Shown: positions 42,183-53,469, numbered from the stretch's first letter. The stretch is DNA of 64,000 bases from Choristoneura fumiferana (GCF_025370935.1 NC_133479.1:16347212-16411211), one strand, 5' to 3'. The notes: a model not told the origin generated them from the sequence alone. Made by a program: numbers and translations.

Positions 42183-42647
42183 GTTATGATTGGTTTTTTT
42201 GAGTCTTTTTGTATTTTTTATTTCAACTCCAAATTTGTTACTTTTACGGGTATCCCGTGAAACCATATCGAAAATACAAACTGAGATATGGATGCACAGA
42301 ATAACCAGAAAAAGAGACCAGCACTGGGAATTGAACCCAGGTCCTCAGCTATCCGTGCTGCGTGCTATAACCCCTACACCACTGCTGGACAGAATCTAGA
42401 CACGAATTTTTCCTATGCATACATATCTCAGTGCAGTGCTAGTGCTGCTCCTTAAGTAGCATAGTAGAAATAAGCAACCTGAGATATGTAAGCATAGGAA
42501 AAATTCGTGTCTAGATTCCTGTCCAGCAGTGGTGTAGGGGTTATAGCACGCAGCACGGATTGCTGAGGACCTGGGTTCGATTCCCAGTGCTGGTCTCTTT
42601 TTCTGGTTTTTCTGTGCATCCATGTCTCAGTTTGTATTTTCGATACC
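42183..42647. mobile_element. Inverted SINE-3 pair with 12-bp target duplication
   Basis: The left part (42183-42423) is a minus-strand SINE-3 with its long 3' region. The right part (~42470-42647) is a plus-strand SINE-3 truncated after GTATTTTCGATACC. Both contain the tRNA-like head CAGCAGTGGTGTAGGGG and the box-B region GGTTC(G/A)ATTCCCAG. The unit is flanked by GTTTGGACGTGT at 42171-42182 and again at 42648-42659, showing that the whole inverted structure integrated once. 5' inversion during target-primed reverse transcription (twin priming) is the likely mechanism (inference). Confidence 0.8.
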
Positions 42648-42659
42648 GTTTGGACGTGT

Positions 42660-43114
42660 CAGATATTTCTGCACGCTCCGCTATAACAGATATACATATG
42701 AAGGTGACGTACTTCCAAATAAGTCAACCGTTTACGTAGTAAAGTGGGCACGCTAGTGTGTGTAAACAAAGGATAATCGGCGGCGCTGGTCGCGTGGCGT
42801 GCGCGCCGCACCTGTTGCGCCCGCGCAGCCTACAGGATGATGCGGGAACGCAACGAGGGTTTCAGTGACAAGTTTTTTTAAATGGCTTTCACCTTTGCCG
42901 TTCGAGCAAGACGTATTTGGCCAAAGACTTAGAAAATGACTTACCTAAGAACATGACCTACTTAGAAAACGACTTACCTAGAACGTGATTTAAGCCAGCC
43001 AAAGCATGTCGACGTAGGGATTTTACACACATGAGGAGACTGTTCGGTTTATGAATCTGACAGGTTTAGTTGGCGCTAATAATCATGTGGTCCGTTTGAC
43101 TTTGTGATTGGTTA
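42660..43114. other. No gene; GC-rich patch
   Basis: At 42778-42850, GGCGGCGCTGGTCGCGTGGC and GCGCGCCGCACCTG ... CCCGCGCAG stand out from the surroundings. The function is unknown. Confidence 0.35.
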
Positions 43115-43285
43115 AATAATTAAGTCCCACTAATGGGAATGTTTGGAAGTCTGTTTGTTTGTTACCTCATCACGGTTAAACCGCTGAACCGATTTAGATG
43201 AAATTCGGTATACAGATAGTTTGAGTCTCGGGAAACAGGATAGTTTTTATCCCGGAAAATTGAATAATTCCCAAGGGATAGCAAA
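43115..43285 (+). mobile_element. Lep1-like Helitron fragment
   Basis: TCATCACGGTTAAACCGCTG, AACCGATTTAGATGAAATTC, GGTATACAGATAGTTTGAG and TTTTATCCCGGAAAATTGAA. Closely parallel to the interior of 2040-2271. The 3' CTAG end is absent. Confidence 0.6.
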
Positions 43286-43822
43286 TAGCAATAAAAAGAA
43301 AACGCGAAAAGAAAATATTATAGATAGGACCGAAGTTTTTATCATTAAAAACGCCAATTTTCATGTTAAGATGCTCTTGTTTCGTGAATAGCATCAGAAC
43401 GTTACAAAATGTGTAGCTACCTCAACCGCTTTTTTGGCTGTGGCTTCCCCGAAAATAAAGAAATATACTTCGTCGATATAACCATTGGGAGCTCATTAAT
43501 GGTAATCACAGTGTACAGTGTAAACGTCCCGCTACAAATATATCAAGTGTGAATAATTGTGAATCATTAAAAACCGATAAATATATTCTTACCACATACC
43601 TCACTAGCACCAACTTAATATGACTGTAAAATTTGCAAAAAAATCTTTTCCCTTCTCGGCGATACGCAATATTATTCAAAGTTAATTATTAATCTATACG
43701 CAATATCTCACGCGTCGGTTATTAAGCCGGATAAATGATTTCCAATTTAATTTAATTATGTGAAATTAACATCAGCCTGTATGGTCGCACCTGCTGTTTT
43801 CGCTTTTTTTCTTCACCCTGTC
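43286..43822. other. No recognised feature
   Basis: AT-rich. Confidence 0.45.
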
Positions 43823-43922
43823 TTGGGCAGCATGGTATAGTGTAATAACCCAATACTTTTTTACTTACGCAACCTCGTATCTGAGTTAATTATGACACTA
43901 TAAAATACACCATGCTGTCCAA
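43823..43922. mobile_element. 100-bp foldback MITE
   Basis: The left arm TTGGGCAGCATGGTATAGTG and right arm CACTATAAAATACACCATGC, TGTCCAA are imperfect inverted repeats covering most of the element. Confidence 0.65.
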
Positions 43923-44788
43923 ACATTAAGTTGAAATTTAGTATTAAAGCAATAGAGTTATAAGAGATTGAAGTGAATTGTGGTTGTGGAAGGTCGTTTA
44001 ACTTCGGTATTTGACCTTTATGTTCAACTGTGAGCATATTTTATTTTGAATTCTTTTTATTTTACCTAAGTATGCGCTTTGAACGCTTGATTCGAATCTA
44101 TGTGTGTGTTTAAGTTTTTATTAAACTCTTGAAAGCTTATTTAATACGACTGTGAAGTTACATTTAAGTGCATTTCAGAGCTTACCTGTTGCTGCACCGT
44201 CACTTAATTAAGTTATTATTTGTACGCTTTTGTCTTCTTTATCTATTCATTGTTTTTTATAAAGAAAGAAACAATATATTTATTTACTAAATTTCGGCAC
44301 AAAAAAAATACAAAAATAAATGCTATTATTATTTATTATTAGGTATTATAATTATACGCGGCCTCGCACGCGTAATAAAAACATTGGATCTGGCAGTTGA
44401 ACTGAAATTCGGCGATTTTACTAAAAATCTTATGGAAATTCCCGATAGTTATAAGAGTATTTCTCAAAAAGTTATCCTAGTGTCAAGAAATTATTAACAC
44501 TAAGGACTAGATCATAAAACATAAACTGCATAAAACATACAAAATTTCTTGACGTCAGAAAACGTCACAAAATCTTGTGAGGAAAAAATCACATCTGGGT
44601 AATCTGGAACTTCAAATCGTTCTTTATTAAATGCCCACCACTGTACGAGTATATTGTGCTAGTGGACATTGTAATATACTTTCAGTAGAATTCTTAAATT
44701 TCATTCATTTACGAACAGTTGAACTTTACGAGTAGGAATAGGGTTTCGTTGGAACCTTTTAATATTTTGGGACACTGTTTCAGTTTGT
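43923..44788. other. No recognised feature
   Basis: AT-rich. GAAAGAAACAATATATTTAT at 44265 could be a retroposon tail. No gene. Confidence 0.4.
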
Positions 44789-45006
44789 AACCCCCGACGC
44801 AATTATAAGATTGTTATAAGTTTGACCGCTATGTTTGTCTGTCCGTCTGTCTGTGGCACCGTAGCTCTTAAACGGGTGTACCGATTTAAAAGTGTTTTTT
44901 TTTATTTGAAATCACGTTTTTTAGCGATGGTCCTTAAACATGTTTCATCAAAATCGGTTTAGCCGTTTTTGAGATATTGAACTTTGAAGTGACAAAGTCG
45001 GGGGTT
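44789..45006 (+). mobile_element. CGACGC MITE, complete
   Basis: Starts AACCCCCGACGCAATTATAA and ends GACAAAGTCGGGGGTT. The two termini are inverted over 10 bp (AACCCCCGAC / GTCGGGGGTT). This is the best-preserved single copy (~218 bp) and defines the family's ends. Confidence 0.75.
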
Positions 45007-45861
45007 TTCCAACTTTTGTTGGTTAGGTTATATATATATTTCTAGGGCCGGTAAGATGTGTGAGATATTTTGGCACGCTCCGCTGTGACATATTAATGTA
45101 GGTGACTGTACTGGCAGTGCTCGTTTTGAAAACCCAAAAAAAAATACAGGTTTTCCGTGACGATAATTATCTATGTGGCAACTCATGCAACTATGTGGCA
45201 ACATTTGTAAAACCTTTCTACACTGCAGGGATTTAGACTTAATTATGTTACAGTAAAGGTGTTGCAGCAGCGTGACGAGAACTCGAAAAAAAATAACTGC
45301 CTTAAAAGACTTTTAATAAAAACTGAAAATATTTTTTTATTCAAAGTTTTTTGAGGCAGTAGGGTTTTTGTTTTTTTTTTATCTTTTATAATCATTTCTA
45401 CTTTATTGCTATTTTTGTGAAAATGGTCGCTTAAAAATGTTATACCTAACAGGTAAATGTGAGATCGTGCGAAGGAAATAACATTTTCTAATTAAAATTA
45501 AAAAAGAGGTTATTAAAATTAGATAATCATAGAATAAGTTGATAGTAAAAGTAACAGAATAGACAATATGTAGCAGCTAAGCTGACCCATTGTTACTAAA
45601 ACCACTAAAACTCTTTCACTCACTCGCTTCCCCCATTCACTCAACGGAAGTTTTCGGTTATTCGATCCGCTCTTTTATTACAAGCTTTTATTTTACATCG
45701 ATCAGTCGTCCACAAATCCACTTTCGCTTCAATAGTTATATAAAAAAAAAAAACAAATCCGTCCAGCATAAAGTATAGGTATTGCCTACCCGAAGCCTCT
45801 GTAGCTTGTCTGGGTGAGCGGTTAGTTCCGAAAGAGTGTGACGTCTGTCGACGAAACATAG
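45007..45861. other. No recognised feature
   Basis: AT-rich with poly-T runs. No supported gene. Confidence 0.45.
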
Positions 45862-45907
45862 ATGTCGCTAGTGCTGCTGCTTAAGTAGCATAGTAGAAAT
45901 AAGCATA
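45862..45907 (+). mobile_element. SINE-3 leader scrap
   Basis: GATGTCGCTAGTGCTGCTGC, TTAAGTAGCATAGTAGAAAT and AAGCA match the 5' leader preceding the head in the copy at 42430-42470. The element ends here and the hexamer array begins a few bases later. Confidence 0.55.
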
Positions 45908-45913
45908 AGGTCC

Positions 45914-46004
45914 GACCGAGACTGCTTTTTAATCTCGGCCGAGACCGAGACCGAGACCGAGAAAAAAATATATTCTCGGCCGAGACCGAGACCGAGACCG
46001 AGAC
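45914..46004. repeat. (GAGACC)n array in two facing blocks
   Basis: Two near-identical ~31-bp blocks (45932-45962, 45974-46004) each read TCTCGGCCGAGACCGAGACC followed by two more GAGACC units. They are separated by an A/T spacer. Each block starts with the palindrome TCTCGGCCGAGA. Confidence 0.9.
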
Positions 46005-46048
46005 ACAAAAAATAAGTGCTTTTTTCTATATTATCATTTTATTATCTA

Positions 46049-46623
46049 AAAAAAAACCGGCCAAGAGCGTGTTGGACACACCCAAGATAGGGTTCCGTAG
46101 CCATTTCGAAAAAATCAAGTAATATTTTTCTAAGAATTTCGTATTGTGTACAGAATCTTCCAAGTTTAGGTATATTATATACCTTAGGCTGCTATTTACT
46201 CTTAAACTACTAATAATTCTCAAGCAATCTTAGCCGTTATAATTTTCCCTGTAAATTTGATATCGTTACTATACCTAGTGCCATCCACGAAGACGCGTGA
46301 TTTTGACAAAATTAGACATTGTAATAAGAACCACGGCACGCGTCATCGTGAATGACTCTACCTTTACCATCCTGATTTTTTTCAAATTTTTCCACCCAAC
46401 AGTTTAGATCTGAAGTTCAGTATTTCGCAAACAGATCACTGAATCGAAAAATCGTCCTGGCGACCCCCTTAATGGTTTTAAAAGACCTATCCAACGATAC
46501 CCCACACTATAGTGTTAGTCGAGAAAAAAAATCACCCCCACTACGTCTATGGGACGCCTATGGGATGGGGTAACTTAAAAAAAAATTTTTTTATTTAACC
46601 ACTGTCAGCGTGACTGATATCAT
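46049..46623 (+). mobile_element. GGCCAAG repeat containing MITE-1 and cut by SINE-3
   Basis: Starts AAAAAACCGGCCAAGAGCGT, GGGTTCCGTAGCCATTTCG. MITE-1 lies inside at 46270-46366. The repeat breaks at 46623 where SINE-3 begins. A weakly related continuation (GTCTGTCTGTC, TGTATCTTAAGAACCG) lies after 46769. Confidence 0.65.
46270..46366. mobile_element. MITE-1 copy 3 with 9-bp loop deletion
   Basis: Same inverted ends as copies 1 and 2 (TATACCTAGTGCCATCCACG ...). The loop is shortened: AGACATTGTAATAAG instead of AGACATTAATGACATTG. Confidence 0.75.
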
Positions 46624-46768
46624 AAGCAACCTGAGATATGTAGCATAGGAAAAATTCGTGTCTAGATTTCTGTCCAGCAGTGGTGTAGGGGTTATAGCAC
46701 GCAGCACGGATTGCTGGTTTTTCTGGTTTTTCTGTGCATCCATGTCTCAGTTTGTATTTTTGATACCC
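46624..46768 (+). mobile_element. SINE-3 with deleted box B
   Basis: AAGCAACCTGAGATATGTAG, then CAGCAGTGGTGTAGGGGTTA and GCACGCAGCACGGATTGC. It then jumps directly to TGGTTTTTCTGTGCATCC, losing the ~40 bp that hold GGTTCGATTCCCAG in other copies. It ends TTGTATTTTTGATACC. Confidence 0.75.
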
Positions 46769-47006
46769 GAAGGGTGATAAACGGAATCCTATTAATGTCA
46801 CTAAGTACACTGTCCTTCTACCCGTCTGTCTGTCATAGGCCTGTATCTTAAGAACCGCAGTAAATAGACAGCTGATATATTATACCTGATATGTATTTTA
46901 ACTGCTCTTACAATAAATAATAAAAACAAATTCATTATTAAGAGGGATACCAACCAGCCAATATGAAATGACCCCTCACTGGTACTACTTGCTTAGAAGT
47001 AGGGCT

Positions 47007-47281
47007 CTTTTTTTTTATTCGACTGGATGGGAAACGAGCAAGTGGGTCACCTGATGGTAAGAGATCACCACCGCCCATAGACACCTGCAACACCAGGGGG
47101 ATTGTTTTGCCAACCTAGAGGCCTAAGATGGGATACCTCAAGTGCCAGTAATTTCACCGCTTGTCTTACTCTACACGCCGAAACACAACAGTGCAAGCAC
47201 TGCTGCTTCACGGCAGGATTAGGGAGCAAGAGGGTGGTAGCAATCCGGGCGGACCTTGCACAAGGTCCTACCACCTGCAAA
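47007..47281 (-). mobile_element. LINE-J, minus strand
   Basis: Poly-T, ATTCGACTGGATGGGAAACG ... CCTCAAGTGCCAGTAATTTC ... GGACCTTGCACAAGGTCC, ending CACCTGCAA. A small deletion removes the CAGATGC word present in other copies. Confidence 0.8.
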
Positions 47282-47741
47282 ACGCCGATTTTATACATAC
47301 GGCCGTTTATAGCGTATTTTTTATATAAGTACATTCCAATTTGCACACTCGCGCTTAGCCGTTTTGAATAGGAATCAGTACGGATTTAGGGTCAATGACC
47401 TTAGTAGTAGGAAGAAAGCTTCAAAACTAACAGATATCTCAAACGAATGGGCGTGGTTGTTGTTATATAATTAAACTAGTCAATGAGCTGTTTTTGGCCG
47501 TATAAGTGGTCCGGCTTGCTATCCACTCTTAACTGCGACATGGTACCAAATACAATCAAGCTACACGAACGATGGAACCTTTTACCAGTAAATGTACAGG
47601 TATGAAATTATGCTTGTCTTTTTTATATGCAAATTGAGGCAATTACACACATTAATCATACTTTAAATACGTTAATACGCGTAGATAACGTAAAACGATG
47701 TAAGTACAGGCTTTGAATTAATAAGTGAAGAGTTCTTGTGT
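47282..47741. other. No recognised feature
   Basis: No supported feature. Confidence 0.45.
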
Positions 47742-47815
47742 TTTAGGGTTCCGTTTTAGTCATTTTGACTGATTTTCCTACGGAACCCTTACAATTTCGT
47801 CCAATCCGACCGTCC
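47742..47815. mobile_element. GGAACCC repeat scrap
   Basis: TTTTAGGGTTCCGTTTTAGT and TTCCTACGGAACCCTTAC: the two inverted GGGTTCCG/GGAACCC words with a shortened interior. Confidence 0.45.
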
Positions 47816-47817
47816 GT

Positions 47818-47992
47818 TATCATCCCAACCTATATACGTTCCACTGCTGGGCACAGGCCTCCTCTCAGAATGAGATGGCATGGCCCGTAGTTCCCACGCG
47901 GGCACAGTGCGGATTGGGATCTTCACACACACCATTGAATTGCTTCGCAGGTTTGTGCAGGTTTCCTCATGATGTTTTCCTTCACCGTCCGT
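47818..47992 (-). mobile_element. SINE-1 3' half, minus strand
   Basis: TATCATCCCAACCTATATAC, GTTCCACTGCTGGGCACAGG, TTCCCACGCGGGCACAGTGC, GATTGGGATCTTCACACACA, TTTCCTCATGATGTTTTCC. On the minus strand this ends in a GATGATA-type tail like the RTE LINE, suggesting that the SINE shares its 3' end with that LINE (inference). Confidence 0.7.
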
Positions 47993-48039
47993 TATGTCAC
48001 AGGCATTTTATTCAAAAATTACCAGACTACAATATTGAT

Positions 48040-48175
48040 GAAATTTAAAGGGTAGATGTTTCGTGATGGCCGTTATTTAGTTTGGGGGTTAGTTCGCCTT
48101 TGTACATCTTATTATCCTGTGTTCTGTTATTTTCATGTGTTTTTATGTACAATAAAGAGTTTTACAATACAATAC
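48040..48175 (+). mobile_element. Retroposon 3' end, plus strand
   Basis: GGGGGTTAGTTCGCCTTTGT, then TTTTTATGTACAATAAAGAG and a TTACAATACAATACAATT tail. Confidence 0.6.
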
Positions 48176-48261
48176 AATTAATAGAAATAAAATTTGACAG
48201 GGGTACTCCAGACACGTAAAAGAAAGTGTGCTCATATTTCGACATGTATATGTATAATATT

Positions 48262-48294
48262 TTACACACACATATACATATATATATATATATA
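48262..48294. repeat. AT dinucleotide microsatellite
   Basis: CACATATACATATATATATA followed by TATATAATTTA. Confidence 0.9.
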
Positions 48295-49392
48295 ATTTAA
48301 TTTGGTATGTAGTGTGAAGTTAATATGGGAACTATTCTTGTTTTGTAGTTATATGATTGGTATGTAGTGGTTTTTGGGGATGAAAAATCGATTTAACGGT
48401 CGGTTAATCGATCTTATCTCTGGGAAAACGCTTGTTATGGAGTTTTAGAAGGTACTATTATTTAATTAAACACGCATTATGGTAATGGTAACTATGCTAA
48501 AAATAACTTAACTATATACAATTCCCCCAAGTCTTTATCTTATCTTTTTCGGATATAAATAATCGCTCTGAAAGTATCAAAAATTATGTGTGAGTGTGTC
48601 CCTTATCTTCCAAACCGTATGTTCAAAAAATATGAAAAAAAAAAAAACAAATTGAAATAATAATAGTAATTCTAGCTACTTGCGTTAAGGTGTGCAACTT
48701 TTTGGTCTTCACCCAAATATTTTAAAACAAAATTCTTCTCATCAAAAGGACGTAAGTGCGATGGAGATACGCTCTTTTACTGGTGAACTTTTTCACGCCG
48801 TATTTTTTTAGTAACGACTACGGAACCCTACACTGTGCGTGGCCGGCCACGCCTTTGGCTTTTTATAATTGTAATTGTTGTGTCGACATAGATCAAACTT
48901 ACAATCGAGCGCAAAACATAGTTTATGTTCATTCGCTTATCAATCAACATGATTATTATACAAGCTCAAGAGAAGGCAAAAAATGTCTATTTGACTATCC
49001 TGTGGGAATTTCGAAAAACCATTCTTTATCTACGTCATGGAATGAGGGTTATCGATCGCGTATGAATTCGCCGCTAGAGGCGCTAGTGTAGCGAGAGGTC
49101 TCCGAAATGTCAAATGACACTGTTTTTGGGTGAGCTACGCAGGTTTATTTATAATTAGAATAATTTTGTGAATATTTTGTAATACCTGAAATTAATTATG
49201 GCAAATATGCGTTACGGGGCAATGAATGTGTGTGTTTTGAGACAGTTTTGTCTTTCGGAAACCTTTGTCCTCTTTTTTTTCCGAACAAAACGGGACTACG
49301 CAACACTTAGGCATGCTCGATACATTTATGGTGCGGTTTTAATATATTAAATATGATTAAAATGTTAATTTTCTTTTCACGCCCGTAATAAC
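48295..49392. other. No gene; decayed GGCCAAG end
   Basis: At 48795-48865 GACTACGGAACCCTACACTG, GCGTGGCCGGCCACGCC resembles an eroded minus-strand end of the GGCCAAG repeat. A 111-codon frame across 48756-49091 has no other support. Confidence 0.4.
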
Positions 49393-49450
49393 AAACTAAT
49401 CACTATACTTCAGGCAGGACCTTTGTCTACAGTGGCGCCAACTGGTGAGC
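49393..49450 (+). mobile_element. LTR-end/PBS-like fragment
   Basis: CACTATACTTCAGGCAGGAC, then TGTCTACAGTGGCGCCAACT and GGTGAGCGC, parallel to 40655-40720. A short fragment only. Confidence 0.35.
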
Positions 49451-49603
49451 GCAAAAAGAGTAGCCCTCATTATAGTCGCGTACATAACTACTAATTATTA
49501 TATATTATGGATGGTTCTTAGCGGAGGCGGAGACGGAGATGAAGAACTTGGAGAAGGTGAAAGTGGAAAAAATATAAACCGACGATCGGAAAGCCAAGTG
49601 TTT

Positions 49604-49690
49604 AGAGGACCTGACTACGAAGCTTGAGGTCCCGGGTTGATTCCCGGTCGGGGAAAATGTTTGTATAAACCTATATCTAGCTATTTTAGT
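49604..49690 (+). mobile_element. SINE-2 fragment
   Basis: GAGGACCTGACTACGAAGCT, TGAGGTCCCGGGTTGATTCC, CGGTCGGGG. The box-B-like sequence has lost one base (GGTTGATTCC), and the head is missing. Confidence 0.65.
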
Positions 49691-52600
49691 GTGTTCTTGT
49701 ATTTTACTTTCTAGTTCTAGTTGTGTGTATTTTACTGTATTTCATAACAAGGAAACTTATTAGAAAGCGTGAAGTGCCGCCCACGTAATAAACGTTAGTT
49801 ATTCTTGTTCGAATAAAAAGCTAATCGTTTTGTGCGCGACAAACACTTTGGGCCTTCTAAATGTCAACGAGAGGCTTTGCCCAAAACAATGGGGGTTAAG
49901 ACACAAGCAGAGCCGGAACTGGGCGCACAAGAATGTAACTTACTGCCAAGTAAGAGTGCTTTGTGAAGTCTTCTCGTCTAAATGTGTCGCCAAGGGGGAG
50001 GCAGGGCGGGCTACTGCCTAAAGATAATTGGGATGCACCAAAAAAAATAACCTATAGTTTTTATTTTATTTTTGGAAAGAATAGGATATTTTAAGATACC
50101 ATTTTCATTGATTTTGAATTAGGATGAGTATTTATTTTTTTACATATTTTTTACGAAATACGCTGGATGACGTCACAGTGAGACAGCCACGTTCCATTGC
50201 CTGGAAAAATTCAGGTTGTACAACTGTTTAAAGCCGGGTGCGCATCATGTGATTAAAGTTCTATCTTTGTCACTCTTTGCTATTATAAGCAGGACAGGAA
50301 CATATCAAACTGTCAATTTGCTTAAGAGTGTAAACCTGCTTTATAACTGCCTTTGTGACGAGACACTGCAGGGGTCGAATAAGGGTCATTACTTAAATTT
50401 TGTTTATTTAATTCAGTTTATCACATTTTTGGATTTTGATTTCTGAAAACGCTTCACAAAGCCTATTTCTCCAAATGGTTTTCGATTTATTATATGTTGT
50501 CAAAAATTGGGACATCCCAATTGAAAAATGTAACCTTTTTTGGCAATATTGATCAAGTGCACAATCAAGAACATATTGAAGTTTTCAGGTTCACTAATGT
50601 TTCGCAACTAACGTTTTCAACAATGATGCTCAACAAATGTTTACCATGTTCTTCCGCTACCGCCCCTCCCCTGCGCCCGCGGCGTCCGCGCGCGCGCTAC
50701 CTGCGCCCGCCCAAATTACCGCGCACCATTTACATATCCATTAAGGAGCTTGTTTACTTTTAAAGGGAAAGATCCGTTGCTAAAACTTTTTTAATAACAA
50801 ACGCAGACAGGTCAAGGTCACGTTCCAATGCTAATACAGTTATGTTATTCTCTTCGGCGGGATTTTATCAGATTAATTTATTCGCGTTAAGTGTGGACTA
50901 CAATGGTCTTAGTTTAAGCTTTAGTACACACTTAGTCAGTTCTAGCATGCTAATCATTATTAATCAATTATTTTAAAATATTAATAAATAACCTCATATA
51001 AATATCTACAATATGTTCAATATACAATATTTATGTGGGAATGAGGGTGAATTTGTGGACGAATGACTGATGAAAGCGAGCAGATGAAATGACCGAAGAC
51101 TTCTGTGGAGTTAATGAGACGAGCGAAGTTGAGTTACCTATTCTGTTGCTTTCCTGTCAAACTTCTTTGTTTAATTACAGTAAACTTCTTATAATTTTAG
51201 TTGGAAAAAGTTGTTTCAAGATTTTTCAAAACACAAAAAAAAAGATTTGCTAACAGTAACAAAAAAAAATGTTGCTTGTAACATATCTTGAGTGACTACA
51301 AAAGTAAGGCCTACTGTAGCTAAAAGTTAGGTGATGTCTTACAAAATCAGTTTTACATTATTAGCATGATTTTGGTTCCTAATTAATAAGTAAATTTTGG
51401 CTAAGCGTCTAGTAGTCTAACTAGTTCAGCTATCCTTTTTTTTCATTGAATTCACAGATATAAATGGGTTGCAGGCAAAGTTGCTAACAACAGCTAGTAT
51501 ATTCTGAAATCACCTGTCTGATTCGAATACTAATATGTTTTCTTCGTCGATCCCGTTTTTTTTCGCGTTACGGATTCCGTTTATTTTTTAAATCCCATTC
51601 GGGCCAAGGCTCGTTCCGCAGTCTGCCAAGTTTATGGTGCACTTGGTAATCCAATCGCGAGAGGGAATGGGCGTTGTGCGTTACCATCGAGAACAACCTT
51701 AATCTTTCAGGTAAAATAAACGCTCAAGTTATATGGCGCTAATAAGAATAAAGCAGTTTTGATAATAGATAGATAATATTGAATAAAGCAGTTTTGTTTT
51801 AATAGATGGCGTTAGTTAGATACTACGCTGTTAAAAAACTTCCAGGGGCTTACTACAAATAAGATCTTTTTACAAAACAAAATATTTTTAGTGAAAACCT
51901 TAGGTACATTTTAATTTAAATTCAACTTATTTATAATGTTTATCAAATTTCAATTCAATACGACCGTAAGAAGTGGATGGAAATGAATTTGCAAGATTTG
52001 GAGCAAACATCGTACATCGTCATCGTACGTAGCGAAGTTAAAGAAGAGCTTGTAAAATATTTAAGTAAGCTTACATGTTTTAAACATGCTTAAAATGACG
52101 GTTTTTGATGGCATGTTCGGCTGTTGGCTAAAGTTTTTGCAATAACAAAGGGCCATGTTATACTAAAATATACTGTTATACTAATGTTTGTAGTAGGTAC
52201 AGCAATTTATCTTTTAATTACACAATAAACAAATAACCCATAACTTATCGTACAATTTTGGGGTGTCAACACACCGCCGATATTCGGCTATCAATGATTC
52301 TATTTAAATGAGGCATCAAACGGTTAATAAATCACTCCCATTCATGATTAATGGACCATTCAACACCAAGCAGTGTTGGACTATCATTATTAGTAGGCAA
52401 AGTGACTGGCCAGATAGAAAGGAGATGCCTTATATTAAAATTGCCTTTAAGAAAAAACTTTATAAGTAAAGAGAACCTCGGTCAGTTCCCGCTAAAAAAA
52501 AAAAAGTTTGCTAACGACTTAGCAAAAGAAAAAATAAAGCTTTCCCTTCGAAATTTCGAAAAATCCCTTCTTAGTACACCGTTATAGCACTCAAAGCCAA

Positions 52601-52839
52601 TGCCAGCCAAATGTCAAGTTTCAAAATGGGAATATTTCGTATTGTGTCAGTTACATTCTAAACATGCGATACATTGACATCTATGTACTAGACTGCATGA
52701 TTCTTATAACAAAACGGCAAAATTAGTTCACAGCGCGGTTTTGTAAACAGTTGACTATAGTTTGTTGTCGTCCGTGACAGGGGTTGTGTCAAAGTAATAT
52801 TTGATGATTGATGCGCCGCGCGTTTTGTTCTAAACAGCC
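49691..52839. other. Repeat-poor stretch (3.1 kb) with a GC-rich patch
   Basis: No exon or repeat I can name. At 50655-50728 the sequence CCGCTACCGCCCCTCCCCTG then CGCGGCGTCCGCGCGCGCGC is strikingly GC-rich. A diverged direct repeat GAATAAAGCAGTTTTG occurs at about 51748 and 51782. Confidence 0.45.
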
Positions 52840-53220
52840 AGTCTTGTACCGTAAGTTACATAGATGTCGATGGTGCGACGGCCCATCTCTTTCCGTGGGT
52901 GCCGCATAAGGGGACTAAAGCTTTGGTTTCCTACGATCAGCTCCTCCTCCTAGAGAGCTGTAATTGACACGGCTGTCTAGGAAATCGTGCCATTTTGTTT
53001 ACATAGACAACGTTCTAGTGACGTCATTCACCGCTTATAATGGCGCTATAATGACGGCACCGCTTGTCCTACGGAAACCAAAGCTTAAGGGACCTGACGT
53101 GAGACTGCCTAGCACTAGCAGCGCTGTCTTTTGTCAAATACGAGATCCGGACTCCAGCAGTGCGATGTGGAAGGCGAAGGGAAGCCATCACACTCTTTTC
53201 CTAAGAAAGTCGTAATGAAA
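52840..53220. repeat. Unidentified segment with 14-bp inverted repeat
   Basis: AAGCTTTGGTTTCC (~52919) and GGAAACCAAAGCTT (~53074) are perfect complements about 140 bp apart. GTCTAGGAAATCGTGCC and TTTTCCTAAGAAAGTCG lie around them. It is probably a repeat. The coding frames here are not convincing. Confidence 0.4.
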
Positions 53221-53469
53221 GTTTACAGTTAATCTTTGACCGACTACCACGTGTTTAAGTGTAACTATGTATAGTACTTGCATTATAGTATGGTACGGGT
53301 GACAGTTGTCAATATCACAAGACTAGAGAGACAAAGTGTCGAAACTTGAGTCGATAAAACTAATAATTTAAAATCTTAAGACATTGACAATTGGACGAAC
53401 AACAGATGAAAGTGCTGGTGTTAATTGCCTTATTAATACTATTTACCAATACAAAGTTATAATATAATA
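53221..53469. other. No recognised feature
   Basis: AT-rich. Confidence 0.4.

Noticed and set aside
45914..46004. CRISPR-like repeat spacing
   Set aside because: Only two blocks of a hexamer array with an A/T spacer in a eukaryotic context. It is simple sequence.
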